Of a DNA stretch of 34,927 nt, positions 1 to 6,633 are shown one piece after another (position 1 is the stretch's first letter; the number at the start of each line of letters is the position of its first letter). The translations under genes and the position numbers were made by a program. Source of the stretch: a virus; the IMG/VR virus record IMGVR_UViG_3300028031_000090, positions 1 through 34,927 of that record. One strand, 5' to 3'. The notes under the pieces were generated by a model. The model was not told the origin of the DNA. It saw only the letters and a program-made list of their open reading frames with translations, and ran no database searches.

Positions 1-360
1 ATGCCCTTCAACCGATTACTCGCTTTGCTGTTATTTTCTTTTGCTTTGTCTGCCTGCGCTGGCGGACAAACTGCACAAATGGAGGTGGATGTCAGCGCGC
101 ACTCAGAGATCCCGCCCATCGATGGATCAAATAATGCCGTTACGTCGAAAAGTACCGTTAATAGCCGTGTGTCTCAAGATGTGTCTAAAAGTACCGGGTC
201 TAGCGTTTCCGGTGGCGTTAGAGCCATTGATAAAATTACAACAAATAATGGCATCGAGGTAAAATCACTGATCGTTATTATTGTTGTTTTTATTTTTGCA
301 ACTTTGTTTTTCTCGATGATTATACCCCGGCCTAAATTCATCACGGCAATTTTCCCGTGA
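1..360 (+). CDS. Candidate unimolecular spanin (lipoprotein with C-terminal membrane segment)
   Basis: 119 aa. The N-terminus is a lipoprotein signal: basic n-region, leucine-rich core and lipobox LSAC with C19 as the lipidated cysteine. A Ser/Thr-rich periplasmic stretch (about 20-88) follows, then one strong membrane span (about 89-108) and a short tail. An outer-membrane lipid anchor plus an inner-membrane C-terminal span is the layout of unimolecular spanins such as phage T1 gp11, which disrupt the outer membrane in the last step of lysis. The stop overlaps the GTG start of the amidase gene, so the pair is a lysis cassette. The function rests on topology and context, not on sequence similarity. 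No good ribosome site is visible upstream across the presumed circular join. A different membrane-tethered lipoprotein is the alternative. Confidence 0.62.
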   Translation: MPFNRLLALLLFSFALSACAGGQTAQMEVDVSAHSEIPPIDGSNNAVTSKSTVNSRVSQDVSKSTGSSVSGGVRAIDKITTNNGIEVKSLIVIIVVFIFATLFFSMIIPRPKFITAIFP

Positions 361-881
361 GGAAATTTATTTTTCTGCTGGTTTTTTTTGCTTCATTAGG
401 GTCATCCGCTATGGCTTCCGATCTCGATATCTCTTATCTTGGGTCAGATCATTACAGCAGCCGGAACGGCGGTAAAATACGGCGCATTGTGCTGCATACA
501 TGCGAGGGGGCCGGTGCAGGGTGTATTAGTTTTTTGCGGCATAATTCGCGCAAAGTGTCCGCGCATTATGTCATCACATCATTGGGTCAGGTTGTCCAAT
601 TGGTGAAGGAGCAAAATCAAGCTAACCACGTACGGTGTTGTAATGAGGATAGTGTTGGTATTGAGCATGCTGGTTATGCAGGCAAAAATGCGTGGACTGA
701 CGCACAGTTGGCGGCGTCTTTTGCGTTAATTTGCGATATTTTAAAACGCCATAATATTCCGCTTTCTGCCCACAGCGTACAATCTCACGCAACATTAGAT
801 CCCTCTCGTCGATCCGATCCTGGCCCCTATTATCCTTGGCTTAAAATGATGCGGACAGTCAGGGCATGTTTAAATCAATAA
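357..881 (+). CDS. N-acetylmuramoyl-L-alanine amidase endolysin with signal peptide
   Basis: 174 aa, GTG start overlapping the previous stop (GTGA). Residues 1-20 form a Sec signal ending in AMA, with SDLD following, so the enzyme is probably exported without a holin pore. The rest is an amidase_2/PGRP fold related to T7 lysozyme. Candidate zinc ligands are H47 in VLHTCEG, H144 in QSHATLDP and D154 in RRSDPGP; Y71 in SAHYVI is the likely catalytic tyrosine. It would cut the bond between MurNAc and L-Ala of peptidoglycan at lysis. It follows the spanin candidate and precedes the late promoter at 891, so this cassette must be driven from further upstream, unlike lambda, where lysis genes follow pR'. 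Family assignment is firm. Confidence 0.88.
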   Translation: MRKFIFLLVFFASLGSSAMASDLDISYLGSDHYSSRNGGKIRRIVLHTCEGAGAGCISFLRHNSRKVSAHYVITSLGQVVQLVKEQNQANHVRCCNEDSVGIEHAGYAGKNAWTDAQLAASFALICDILKRHNIPLSAHSVQSHATLDPSRRSDPGPYYPWLKMMRTVRACLNQ

Positions 882-890
882 ATAAATAGA

Positions 891-919
891 TTGACAGTAT
901 ACACTAATATAGTTATGAT
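891..919 (+). promoter_or_regulatory. Strong sigma70 promoter, candidate late promoter (pR'-like)
   Basis: The -35 TTGACA (891-896) and -10 TATGAT (914-919) are separated by exactly 17 bp; the predicted start is near 926. The intrinsic terminator at 937-972 follows immediately. A strong constitutive promoter running straight into a terminator ahead of the late genes is the lambda pR'-tR6S/tR' arrangement used by Q antiterminators, and a Q-like gene is present at 25029. A Q-binding element between or around the hexamers cannot be assigned by eye. Confidence 0.82.
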
Positions 920-936
920 CATGTCATCGTGAAATT

Positions 937-972
937 AAAGCCTACCGAACAAACATTCGGCGGGCTTTTTTT
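937..972 (+). terminator. Intrinsic terminator just after the late promoter
   Basis: Stem AAAGCC (937-942) with GGCTTT (963-968), a 2x2 internal loop, inner stem CCGAA (945-949) with TTCGG (956-960), a 6-nt loop, and a run of seven T (966-972). Transcripts from the 891 promoter would end about 46 nt after the start unless antiterminated. Confidence 0.85.
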
Positions 973-1008
973 ATGCCTATAAAAAAATAACTGACAATCC
1001 CACCAACA

Positions 1009-1072
1009 GGATTATGGCAATTTCGTCCATGCAATGTGGACTCAAAAAATCACTTCCAAATTGCCATAATCC
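1009..1072. repeat. Nested inverted repeat upstream of the late genes (cos or RNA-structure candidate)
   Basis: The outer arms GGATTATGGCAATTT (1009-1023) and AAATTGCCATAATCC (1058-1072) are perfect 15-bp inverted copies. Inside them, GTCCA (1025-1029) and TGGAC (1037-1041) form a second hairpin with a 7-nt loop. No T-run follows, so it is not an ordinary terminator. It lies between the tR'-like terminator and the first late gene, roughly where lambda keeps cos. It could be a cos or pac element, a structured late leader RNA, or a protein-binding cruciform. The sequence alone does not decide. Confidence 0.85.
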
Positions 1073-1092
1073 ATCCATTCAAGGAATACGAC

Positions 1093-1248
1093 ATGCTCCC
1101 TAATCAATACACGATTGACGGTTTTAATTATTGGAGTTGGGATGATCTCGTCAACTACGTGGACGGTGAATACACGATCAAAAAAGCATTTAGAATACAA
1201 AATAAAAATACTGCAAAACACTTTGTGTTATTGCTTGAGCCAGTGTGA
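1093..1248 (+). CDS. Small hypothetical late protein (51 aa)
   Basis: Start ATG at 1093, chosen because AAGGA sits 8 bases upstream; an earlier in-frame GTG at 1036 lies inside the inverted repeat and has no such site. The product is rich in Trp, Tyr and Asp (WSWDDL) with no family recognised. It is the first gene after the late promoter, terminator and inverted repeat, and its stop is directly followed by the ATG of the next gene, so the two are translationally coupled. No function is assigned. Confidence 0.6.
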   Translation: MLPNQYTIDGFNYWSWDDLVNYVDGEYTIKKAFRIQNKNTAKHFVLLLEPV

Positions 1249-1449
1249 ATGGTTAAATATAGACTCACGGGGACTAATCATTATCTATTTAGGGATCGTG
1301 ATTTTTACTTGTCGTGGGAGATGATTGTGGCGTTATTTTCCGGTCAATTTAAAATTCTTTCTGCGGTGCGGATTGTATCCGAACACAACCGCACTTTATA
1401 TGAGCTAAGTGTCGAAATATGCAAAGATCTCAATACCCCTCAAATTTGA
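1249..1449 (+). CDS. Small hypothetical late protein (66 aa)
   Basis: Begins at the base after the previous stop codon, which implies coupled translation. 66 aa, mixed basic and aromatic, with alternating hydrophobic residues but no clear membrane segment and no recognised motif. Possibly a paralogue-like companion of the preceding 51-aa gene, since both contain short Tyr/Trp-rich segments followed by a conserved-looking hydrophobic end; this is weak. No function is assigned. Confidence 0.5.
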   Translation: MVKYRLTGTNHYLFRDRDFYLSWEMIVALFSGQFKILSAVRIVSEHNRTLYELSVEICKDLNTPQI

Positions 1450-1469
1450 AAGCAATCATACCCAAAACA

Positions 1470-1604
1470 ATGGACAAAGATAAAATAAAATCCGATGCGT
1501 GGAAACAACAAAAAATATTGGTTGTGAACTTAGAAGAATCTCAGCTTGATTGGGCACACAAACAAATGGCTTTAGAGCTCGGTCACTTTATATATGGCGG
1601 ATGA
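1470..1604 (+). CDS. Small hypothetical protein (44 aa), doubtful
   Basis: ATG at 1470 gives 44 aa; the frame is open back to 1419, but that part overlaps the previous gene. The first half is Lys/Asp-rich and the second contains LEESQLDWAHKQMALELG, which faintly recalls the conserved Leu-Asp-Trp segment of small phage proteins in the DUF2591 group. No clear ribosome site is visible. Its 3' end overlaps the start of the small terminase gene by 11 bases, which mildly supports it being real. Confidence 0.35.
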   Translation: MDKDKIKSDAWKQQKILVVNLEESQLDWAHKQMALELGHFIYGG

Positions 1605-2085
1605 TGCATCGACCACAAAGTGGTCTATCTCCGCATTGTCAAGAGAATTACAACTGGATCGACGCACTGTTAGCAGCATCATACAAAGTAATGGCATTGT
1701 GCCGGTTGATACCGATAGGGGTAATCCGGTTTATCGGCTGTTAGATTGCGTGCAACTGTTGGTTGACAGTAAATTCAAGGGCGCGTTAGTCCAAACGATT
1801 GGGGATGTCGATCCCGAACAAATGACACCCGCCGACCGCGTGAAATATTGGGACTCTGAAACCAAAAAATTTAAGTACCTTGAGATGGTTGGGGAGGTTG
1901 TCCATGTATCTGCTTTGCGGTCTGCTTTGGCAGAGTCGTTTAAGTCTTTGGCACAATTGTTGGATACTTTACCCGACATTTTGGCGCGCAGCGCAAATTT
2001 GTCCACACATCAAATCATGGAAATCGAATTACTCATCGATGATAGACGCAAATCACTATATGAGTCACTTATTAATACCGATTAA
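1594..2085 (+). CDS. Terminase small subunit (Nu1-like / DUF1441 type)
   Basis: 163 aa. Residues 8-32 form a helix-turn-helix (WSISALSRELQLDRRTVSSI), the DNA-recognition part of Nu1-type small terminases. The middle (about 72-95, PADRVKYWDSETKKFKYLEM) is the charged helix typical of DUF1441/Nu1 proteins, and the C-terminus has the segment LDTLPDIL before a long helix. It would bind the packaging site and bring in the large subunit for DNA cutting and headful or cos packaging. In lambda the large subunit follows immediately; here it is 14 kb away at 16048. The start ATG lies inside the end of the small upstream frame, with no strong ribosome site. Confidence 0.8.
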   Translation: MADDASTTKWSISALSRELQLDRRTVSSIIQSNGIVPVDTDRGNPVYRLLDCVQLLVDSKFKGALVQTIGDVDPEQMTPADRVKYWDSETKKFKYLEMVGEVVHVSALRSALAESFKSLAQLLDTLPDILARSANLSTHQIMEIELLIDDRRKSLYESLINTD

Positions 2086-2091
2086 AAAACT

Positions 2092-2719
2092 ATGAAAACA
2101 ATTATATCCTTGTACGACACCCCATCCGTACTGCCAAAAAAACACCCCATGATCGACTTTTACCATCCACATTGGTGGGCATTTATTGCATTTCGGAAAA
2201 AAAACCAATGATTTAACCATTATCGCGAATGGCAAATACTGCAAAGTGGCCATTGATGCTGCAAAATCATTTGCCCAGGTTAATCAACTGATTTTGATTG
2301 ACCCCATCGGGTTACCCGTCGATGTGGCTATCCCATCTAACGTGATACACATTGATGTGTGGTACAGCTCTAATGTTGATATCTCGGATAATCCGCATTT
2401 AGGATCCTGTGGGCATACCTTGGGTACTCATGGATTGTACAAAGATTTCCGCATTCACAATCACGATAAAATGACACAGTTTAGTGTCACCAGTTCACCG
2501 GGGGATGTCTTCAATCACGATAAAATACAGTATTTTGGTGGCTTAATAGAGCGTTTTTGTCGCAATCATGATCGTAAAAATGAGTGGCGTTTGATGAACG
2601 AAGTGCCGAATCCATTTTTGAACTGCTTCGATGGCTCGGAAATGGTCAAAGCAATCACACGATTGTCTGAGTATGAGCGGTTTTGGGACTCTTTTGATGG
2701 GTATAAATTTAATGACTAA
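2092..2719 (+). CDS. Unknown protein gene interrupted by a frameshift at an A8 run
   Basis: ATG at 2092 opens a frame ending at a TGA at 2209-2211. A run of eight A (2197-2204) lies just before this stop. The +1 frame is then open to 2719 with no good start of its own (only a TTG at 2186). Joined at the A-run, the product is about 208 aa, beginning MKTIISLYDTPSVL and continuing smoothly through HWWAFIAFRKK into TNDLTIIANGKY. Seven A instead of eight would restore one frame. This may be a sequencing indel, slippage or phase variation, or a real knockout. The protein is not recognised; it is His/Asp-rich in the middle. It occupies the place between small terminase and gpW where lambda has gene A. 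Confidence 0.6.
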
Positions 2720-2740
2720 AACGCTTTTTTGGAGAAAAAC

Positions 2741-2941
2741 ATGCAGTGCAATATTCACCAGGCAACAAAAATACAAATCGAGCAAACGGTTTGGACGACT
2801 CAATCCGGCGTAAAACGGTCTACAACATGTATCAAAATTACACTCAATTCCTCCGAGCCCGATGAACATCAGATTATTTTGTATTCAGATGATCCATCGT
2901 TAGGCTTAAATATCCTGCCAGTATCGTTCAAACAAGAATAA
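2741..2941 (+). CDS. Small hypothetical protein (66 aa)
   Basis: ATG at 2741 has GGAG 7 bases upstream. The sequence is Ser/Thr-rich with likely beta strands (CIKITLNS, HQIILYSD) and no recognised family. Its last 16 codons and stop lie in the first unit of an 86-bp tandem triplication, so the C-terminus has been copied downstream twice as untranslated remnants. It sits between the frameshifted gene and the gpW homologue. No function is assigned. Confidence 0.55.
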   Translation: MQCNIHQATKIQIEQTVWTTQSGVKRSTTCIKITLNSSEPDEHQIILYSDDPSLGLNILPVSFKQE

Positions 2942-3148
2942 CCCACTTAAATATCCTTCATAAGACACATTCATGTGATCCATCGTTAGGCTTAAATATC
3001 CTGCCAGTATCGTTCAAACAAGAATAACCCACTTAAATATTCTTCATAAGACACATTCATGTGATCCATCGTTAGGCTTAAATATCCTGCCAGTATCGTT
3101 CAAACAAGAATAACTCACTTAAATATCCTTCATAAGACACATTCATGT
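2891..3148 (+). repeat. 86-bp unit in three tandem copies spanning a gene junction
   Basis: Copies at 2891-2976, 2977-3062 and 3063-3148 differ at only a few bases (for example ATATCC/ATATTC and ACCCAC/ACTCAC). Each begins GATCCATCGTTAGGC and ends CATTCATGT. Each carries the last 16 codons and stop of the upstream small gene plus the leader and ATG of the gpW gene, so the gene junction was triplicated. 86 is not a multiple of three, and only the first unit is read as coding. Confidence 0.95.
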
Positions 3149-3372
3149 ATACAAAAAAACATTTAGAAATCGTCGAAAATGCAATCATTGATATCACAAT
3201 GGGTGTCCAGGTTGTTAAGGTTAAAACCCCATCCGGCGTTGAAACCGAGTATAACGCGGCAAATCTGAAAGATCTTCATACACTCAGAAAGACGATACTG
3301 CTAGACATCCGCACACAAAATAACAAGGTAAAAAGAGGATCACGAAAAACGGTGATATGGGTGGATAGATGA
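3145..3372 (+). CDS. Head-tail joining protein, gpW-like
   Basis: 75 aa, the size of lambda gpW (68 aa). It has the family's pattern: an N-terminal helix (ENAIIDITMG), a beta hairpin (VQVVKVKTPSGVETEY) and a second helix (NAANLKDLHTLRKTILLDIRTQ) with a basic tail. gpW plugs the portal after DNA filling and prepares the tail-binding site. It lies directly before the portal, as in lambda, with an ATGA overlap. The ATG is inside the third 86-bp repeat unit; the other two units carry the same ATG followed by a different continuation. Confidence 0.78.
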   Translation: MYTKKHLEIVENAIIDITMGVQVVKVKTPSGVETEYNAANLKDLHTLRKTILLDIRTQNNKVKRGSRKTVIWVDR

Positions 3373-4823
3373 GCGCATGGAGCCATATTTTTGGTCTTTT
3401 CTCGGGCGGAAAATCCTCTTACAAAGCAGCAAATCGCACAAGAAAGCAAAATAAAGACTGGGGTAGTAATAATTTAGGGCCAAATTCAGCCATATTAGAC
3501 TCTAACCAAACAGCACGAAACCGAGCCAGAGAAGCGATACGAGATAACCCACATGCGCAAGCAGGGCTTGAAGCGTATGTCTCCAATCTGGTTGGTAGCG
3601 GCATTGTCCCCCGATGGAAAAATTCAGAGCTGCAAGACCTGTGGGATAAGTGGGTTATAGAATGTGATTTTGATGATTGTCTGGATTTTTGTGGATTGGA
3701 GACATTGGCGACCACAGCGTTAATTAGCGCCGGTGAATGTTTTGTTCGGGCGCGGTATATTGATGACCCGAAAGCTGTGGTACCGCTTCGCCTCCAATTG
3801 CTGGAGTCGGATATCTGTGAGGATGCCACCAGTCACACGCCTGATGGAAATCGCAAAACACTCGGCATCGAATTTGACCATAGCGGAAAGCGCCTCTCGT
3901 ACTGGATGTATCCAGACCACCCCGGTGAATTAAATCAAAATTCCCACCACTTAACGATACCCATCCCCGCCAGAGAAATCGCCCACTTGTACCGCCCAAC
4001 TCGGCCCGGACAAGTACGCGGCATGACTTGGTTGGCGACCATTATTGAAAAATTGTATGAGCTGGAACGGTATGAAGACGCCGAATTAAAGCGCAAAAAA
4101 TTTGCGGCTAGCATAACCGCCTTCATTACCACGCCAGTCGAAACAGGAGATGATCTATTTGGATCTGACGAAGGACAGGACGATGACGGCAACCAAATAA
4201 GAGGCATCACACCAGGAGGTGCCTATTATGGCGACCCTGGTGAAGAGTTTAATCTAAGTCAACCAGCCGAAGTGGGATCAACCACGATTGACTGGGTAAA
4301 ACAGCAACTCAGAGACATATCGATGGGCTATGGCGTCAGCTATGAAATGATGTCTGGCGACCTATCCGACGTCAATTACACCTCTCTGCGGTTTGGTTTG
4401 AGCCAATTTAGGCGCAAATGTGAGCAAATACAAAAAAACATCCTAATACACAAATTTTGCCGAAAAATCGGGCGTTGGTTTGTCGAGGCCGCCGTATTAT
4501 CCGGCAAAATCGATATACCCGATTTTTGGGATAACCCTGAAGAACATACGCCAGAAGAGTGGCGTGCCCCAGGATGGGAAGGTGTTGATCAGTTCAAGGA
4601 CGCGATGGCAGACATGTTAGAAGTGCGCGCCGGATTCGCAACATTGTCAGAAAAAATTGTGGAGCGCGGCGAAGACCCAAGGACAACCCTAGAGCGCATC
4701 AAGGCAGAACGAGAAACGTTGTTAGAGATGGAAATAACGCTAGATTCCAACCCGAACACCACACAGAAATCAGGCGAGTTACATGACTTACAAACAGCGG
4801 CAATTATCAACGATATTGCATAG
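3369..4823 (+). CDS. Portal protein, lambda gpB family
   Basis: 484 aa (lambda gpB is 533). The N-terminal segment carries NRTRKQNKDWG and an arginine-rich helix ending RDNPHAQAGLEAYVSNLVGSG, followed by the portal core with LQLLESDIC, the IPAREIAHLYRPTRPGQVRG segment and MTWLATIIEKLYELERYEDAEL, all familiar from lambda-type portals. A dodecameric portal forms the DNA channel at one capsid vertex and docks the terminase. The start overlaps the gpW stop by four bases, and the end overlaps the protease start by 41 bases, matching lambda's W-B-C spacing. Confidence 0.92.
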   Translation: MSAWSHIFGLFSGGKSSYKAANRTRKQNKDWGSNNLGPNSAILDSNQTARNRAREAIRDNPHAQAGLEAYVSNLVGSGIVPRWKNSELQDLWDKWVIECDFDDCLDFCGLETLATTALISAGECFVRARYIDDPKAVVPLRLQLLESDICEDATSHTPDGNRKTLGIEFDHSGKRLSYWMYPDHPGELNQNSHHLTIPIPAREIAHLYRPTRPGQVRGMTWLATIIEKLYELERYEDAELKRKKFAASITAFITTPVETGDDLFGSDEGQDDDGNQIRGITPGGAYYGDPGEEFNLSQPAEVGSTTIDWVKQQLRDISMGYGVSYEMMSGDLSDVNYTSLRFGLSQFRRKCEQIQKNILIHKFCRKIGRWFVEAAVLSGKIDIPDFWDNPEEHTPEEWRAPGWEGVDQFKDAMADMLEVRAGFATLSEKIVERGEDPRTTLERIKAERETLLEMEITLDSNPNTTQKSGELHDLQTAAIINDIA

Positions 4824-6063
4824 ACCCATGATGATGCATGAGCATCATTTCAATGCATACATCTCAACCGTTGCACAGCAAAATCACCTAGACCTTGGGC
4901 ATCAACAATGCTCAGTGGCCAAACCGTTAGCATTAACAATGAAAGCACCTGACGGCGTATCCATCATTGGGGTTGACGGCATGCTATTACACCATCCCGC
5001 AAATGGCATGCACTGCACAACGTATACCGATTTATCCAACGCGTTGGATACGGCCATGTTGGACGATGCAATACATACCCTGGTTTTTTTAATTTCTTCC
5101 GGCGGCGGAGAAGTCGAAAGAGTGTTCGACCTTGCTGAAAAGATTTACCAATCACGCAAGCAAAAACGCTTAATCGCCGTGGTTGACGAATCGGCCTACT
5201 CCGCCGCATATCTGATCGCCAGCGCATGCACTGAAATCATTTTGCCTCAAACAGGCGGAGTTGGTTCAATTGGCGTTATCGCAAAATATTACGATATGAC
5301 CCAGGCCAATGAATATCAAGGCGTCAAAGTGCACACCATCCGATCCGGTGAGCAAAAGGCATTTGGTGACCCTGACGTTAGCATGAGCCTGGAACAATTG
5401 GAGGCCGCCCAAGCGGATGTCGACGACATCCGACAAATGTTCGTGGCCGCCGTTGCCAAATATCGAAACCTATCACCACAAGATGTGATGGAAACTGAAG
5501 CCAAAGTCTACAAAAACCAACACGCGGTTGATATTGGTCTAGCAGACCAGGTTATCCCCGTCGAAAATTTCTTTACCTCATTAAGCTCCAAAACACAACA
5601 AACACAACAAACACAACAAACACAACAAACACAACAAACACAACAAACACAGGATGAAATAATGGCCGATAAAGATCGCGTCCTAGAGTTATTGAGCATT
5701 AGCTCAGACATGGCACAAGTCACAAAATGGATCGAAAACGACACGAGTGTCGAAGATGCCAAAAAGGAAATGGAAGCCGAAAATCCTGAACTGGATGAAC
5801 CCGCTGAAACGGAAACCGCTTTAAGCGCTGCTGAATACGCCAAAATCACGCAAATGTGCCACGAAGTTAGAGGTGCAAACGGAGCAGCAGAAGCCACCGC
5901 CTACATCAAAAAAGGCTTAACGGTCGCCCAAGTCAGACAGGACTTATGGTCACATATGGTCACATCATCCACGACAAGCCCAACACGATCAGCCGTACCC
6001 ACAGCATCCACGAACCCATTGCTCGATGCCGCATTATTGGCGGCCAAAGCCGCAAAGCAATAA
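4783..6063 (+). CDS. Capsid maturation protease (S49, lambda gpC-like) with C-terminal scaffold region
   Basis: 426 aa. The start at 4783, inside the portal gene, is supported by similarity of its first 30 residues to the lambda gpC N-terminus. The protease core has the SSGGGEVERVFDLAEKI loop and helix, nucleophile S140 in DESAYSAAYLIAS and the general-base K192 in SGEQKAFGDP, giving the Ser-Lys dyad of peptidase S49. A (TQQ)6 linker (about residues 271-288) then leads to a scaffold-like domain also made separately from an internal start (see 5662). It would process the portal and scaffold inside the prohead. Context (portal before, gpD and gpE after) confirms the role. Confidence 0.92.
   Translation: MTYKQRQLSTILHRPMMMHEHHFNAYISTVAQQNHLDLGHQQCSVAKPLALTMKAPDGVSIIGVDGMLLHHPANGMHCTTYTDLSNALDTAMLDDAIHTLVFLISSGGGEVERVFDLAEKIYQSRKQKRLIAVVDESAYSAAYLIASACTEIILPQTGGVGSIGVIAKYYDMTQANEYQGVKVHTIRSGEQKAFGDPDVSMSLEQLEAAQADVDDIRQMFVAAVAKYRNLSPQDVMETEAKVYKNQHAVDIGLADQVIPVENFFTSLSSKTQQTQQTQQTQQTQQTQQTQDEIMADKDRVLELLSISSDMAQVTKWIENDTSVEDAKKEMEAENPELDEPAETETALSAAEYAKITQMCHEVRGANGAAEATAYIKKGLTVAQVRQDLWSHMVTSSTTSPTRSAVPTASTNPLLDAALLAAKAAKQ
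5593..5646 (+). repeat. 9-bp tandem repeat, six copies (TQQ linker)
   Basis: ACACAACAA is repeated six times without change in frame, followed by ACACAG. It encodes (Thr-Gln-Gln)6 between the protease and scaffold parts of the gpC-like protein. Unit length keeps the frame, so copy number could vary without breaking the gene. Confidence 0.97.
5662..6063 (+). CDS. Nested scaffold protein, Nu3-like (internal in-frame start)
   Basis: ATG at 5662 is in frame with the protease gene and has its own ribosome site AGGATGAA just upstream. The 133-aa product (MADKDRVLELL...) is acidic and helical in its first half, then Ala-rich, ending in LLDAALLAAKAAKQ. Lambda makes its scaffold Nu3 in just this way, from a start inside gene C. 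A scaffold directs assembly of the major capsid protein and is removed or degraded by the protease. The Thr/Ser/Pro-rich part near the end may be the flexible link to the capsid-binding tip. Separate expression is inferred from the ribosome site and the family's habit. Confidence 0.75.
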   Translation: MADKDRVLELLSISSDMAQVTKWIENDTSVEDAKKEMEAENPELDEPAETETALSAAEYAKITQMCHEVRGANGAAEATAYIKKGLTVAQVRQDLWSHMVTSSTTSPTRSAVPTASTNPLLDAALLAAKAAKQ

Positions 6064-6081
6064 CAGCAATAAAGGAAATAT

Positions 6082-6525
6082 ATGAGCTTTATCCACCAAG
6101 ACCCTCAATTTACCGATCTAGTGCACCAAGAAGCCACCGAATTACAATTTTATTCTCGTGATTCTGCACCTATTGCAGTCGACACCGTGGTTCAATTTGG
6201 TCAAGTTTTGGGCAAAATCACTGCCAGCGGTGAATATGTGCCCGTTGACCCAGCGGCAACCGACGGATCTGACGTTGCCAAAGTCGTGGCGATTGTGCCA
6301 GTTGACACCACTGACCAAACGGATGCCATCGACATCCCTGTGATGGCGAGACAATGCTACTTGATTAACCAAGGCTTGGTGTTTGGCGACCTCACCGAGG
6401 CGCAAATTACAACCGCCACAGCAGAGCTGAAACAGGCTGGGATGCTGACCGTCAATGCTTCCGGACCGACATCCGATGTGGATCTGTTCGCATTGGGTTT
6501 TGAGCCAATCGGAAAGATTGTTTAG
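6082..6525 (+). CDS. Head decoration protein, lambda gpD family
   Basis: 147 aa, longer than lambda gpD (110). It starts after AAGGAAATAT. The middle and C-terminal part (GQVLGKITASGEYVPVDPAATDGS, AKVVAIVPVD, ALGFEPIGKIV) follow the gpD pattern of a beta-tulip trimer that caps three-fold sites and stabilises the expanded capsid. It lies between the protease/scaffold gene and the major capsid gene, the lambda order. Confidence 0.88.
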   Translation: MSFIHQDPQFTDLVHQEATELQFYSRDSAPIAVDTVVQFGQVLGKITASGEYVPVDPAATDGSDVAKVVAIVPVDTTDQTDAIDIPVMARQCYLINQGLVFGDLTEAQITTATAELKQAGMLTVNASGPTSDVDLFALGFEPIGKIV

Positions 6526-6593
6526 CTGTAATAACGTAATCACTCAACCCCACCTAAAAGCTACCTAGCTAGCTCCCCCATCCGGGAACCCCC

Positions 6594-6615
6594 GCTCACA
6601 TTCGTGGGCTTCAAA
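6594..6615 (+). terminator. Weak stem-loop with T-run between gpD and gpE genes
   Basis: GCTCAC (6594-6599) can pair with GTGGGC (6604-6609, one G-T pair) over a 4-nt loop, followed after five bases by a short T-run. It may be a leaky terminator or mRNA-stabilising hairpin adjusting gpD against gpE levels. The rest of the 108-bp gap holds nothing recognised. Confidence 0.25.
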
Positions 6616-6633
6616 TTTTTTCAAGGTAACACC

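Noticed and set aside
1009-1072. Protelomerase (telomere resolution) site as in N15
   Set aside because: The arms are separated by 34 bases rather than forming a continuous palindrome, and no protelomerase gene was seen; the recombinase is of the ordinary integrase type.
1036-1092. GTG start of the first small late gene
   Set aside because: Lies within the inverted repeat without a ribosome site; ATG 1093 has AAGGA at proper distance.
2186-2719. Independent gene starting at TTG 2186
   Set aside because: No ribosome site, and the protein continues naturally from the frame opened at 2092 through the A8 run.
2891-3148. 86-bp repeats as a CRISPR or IS remnant
   Set aside because: Units are head to tail without spacers, and each contains the same gene end and gene start; a simple tandem duplication explains them.
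5508-5897. Minus-strand frame with repeated CCVC
   Set aside because: Mirror of the ACACAACAA repeat and the protease gene; no start signals, and the composition is an artefact.
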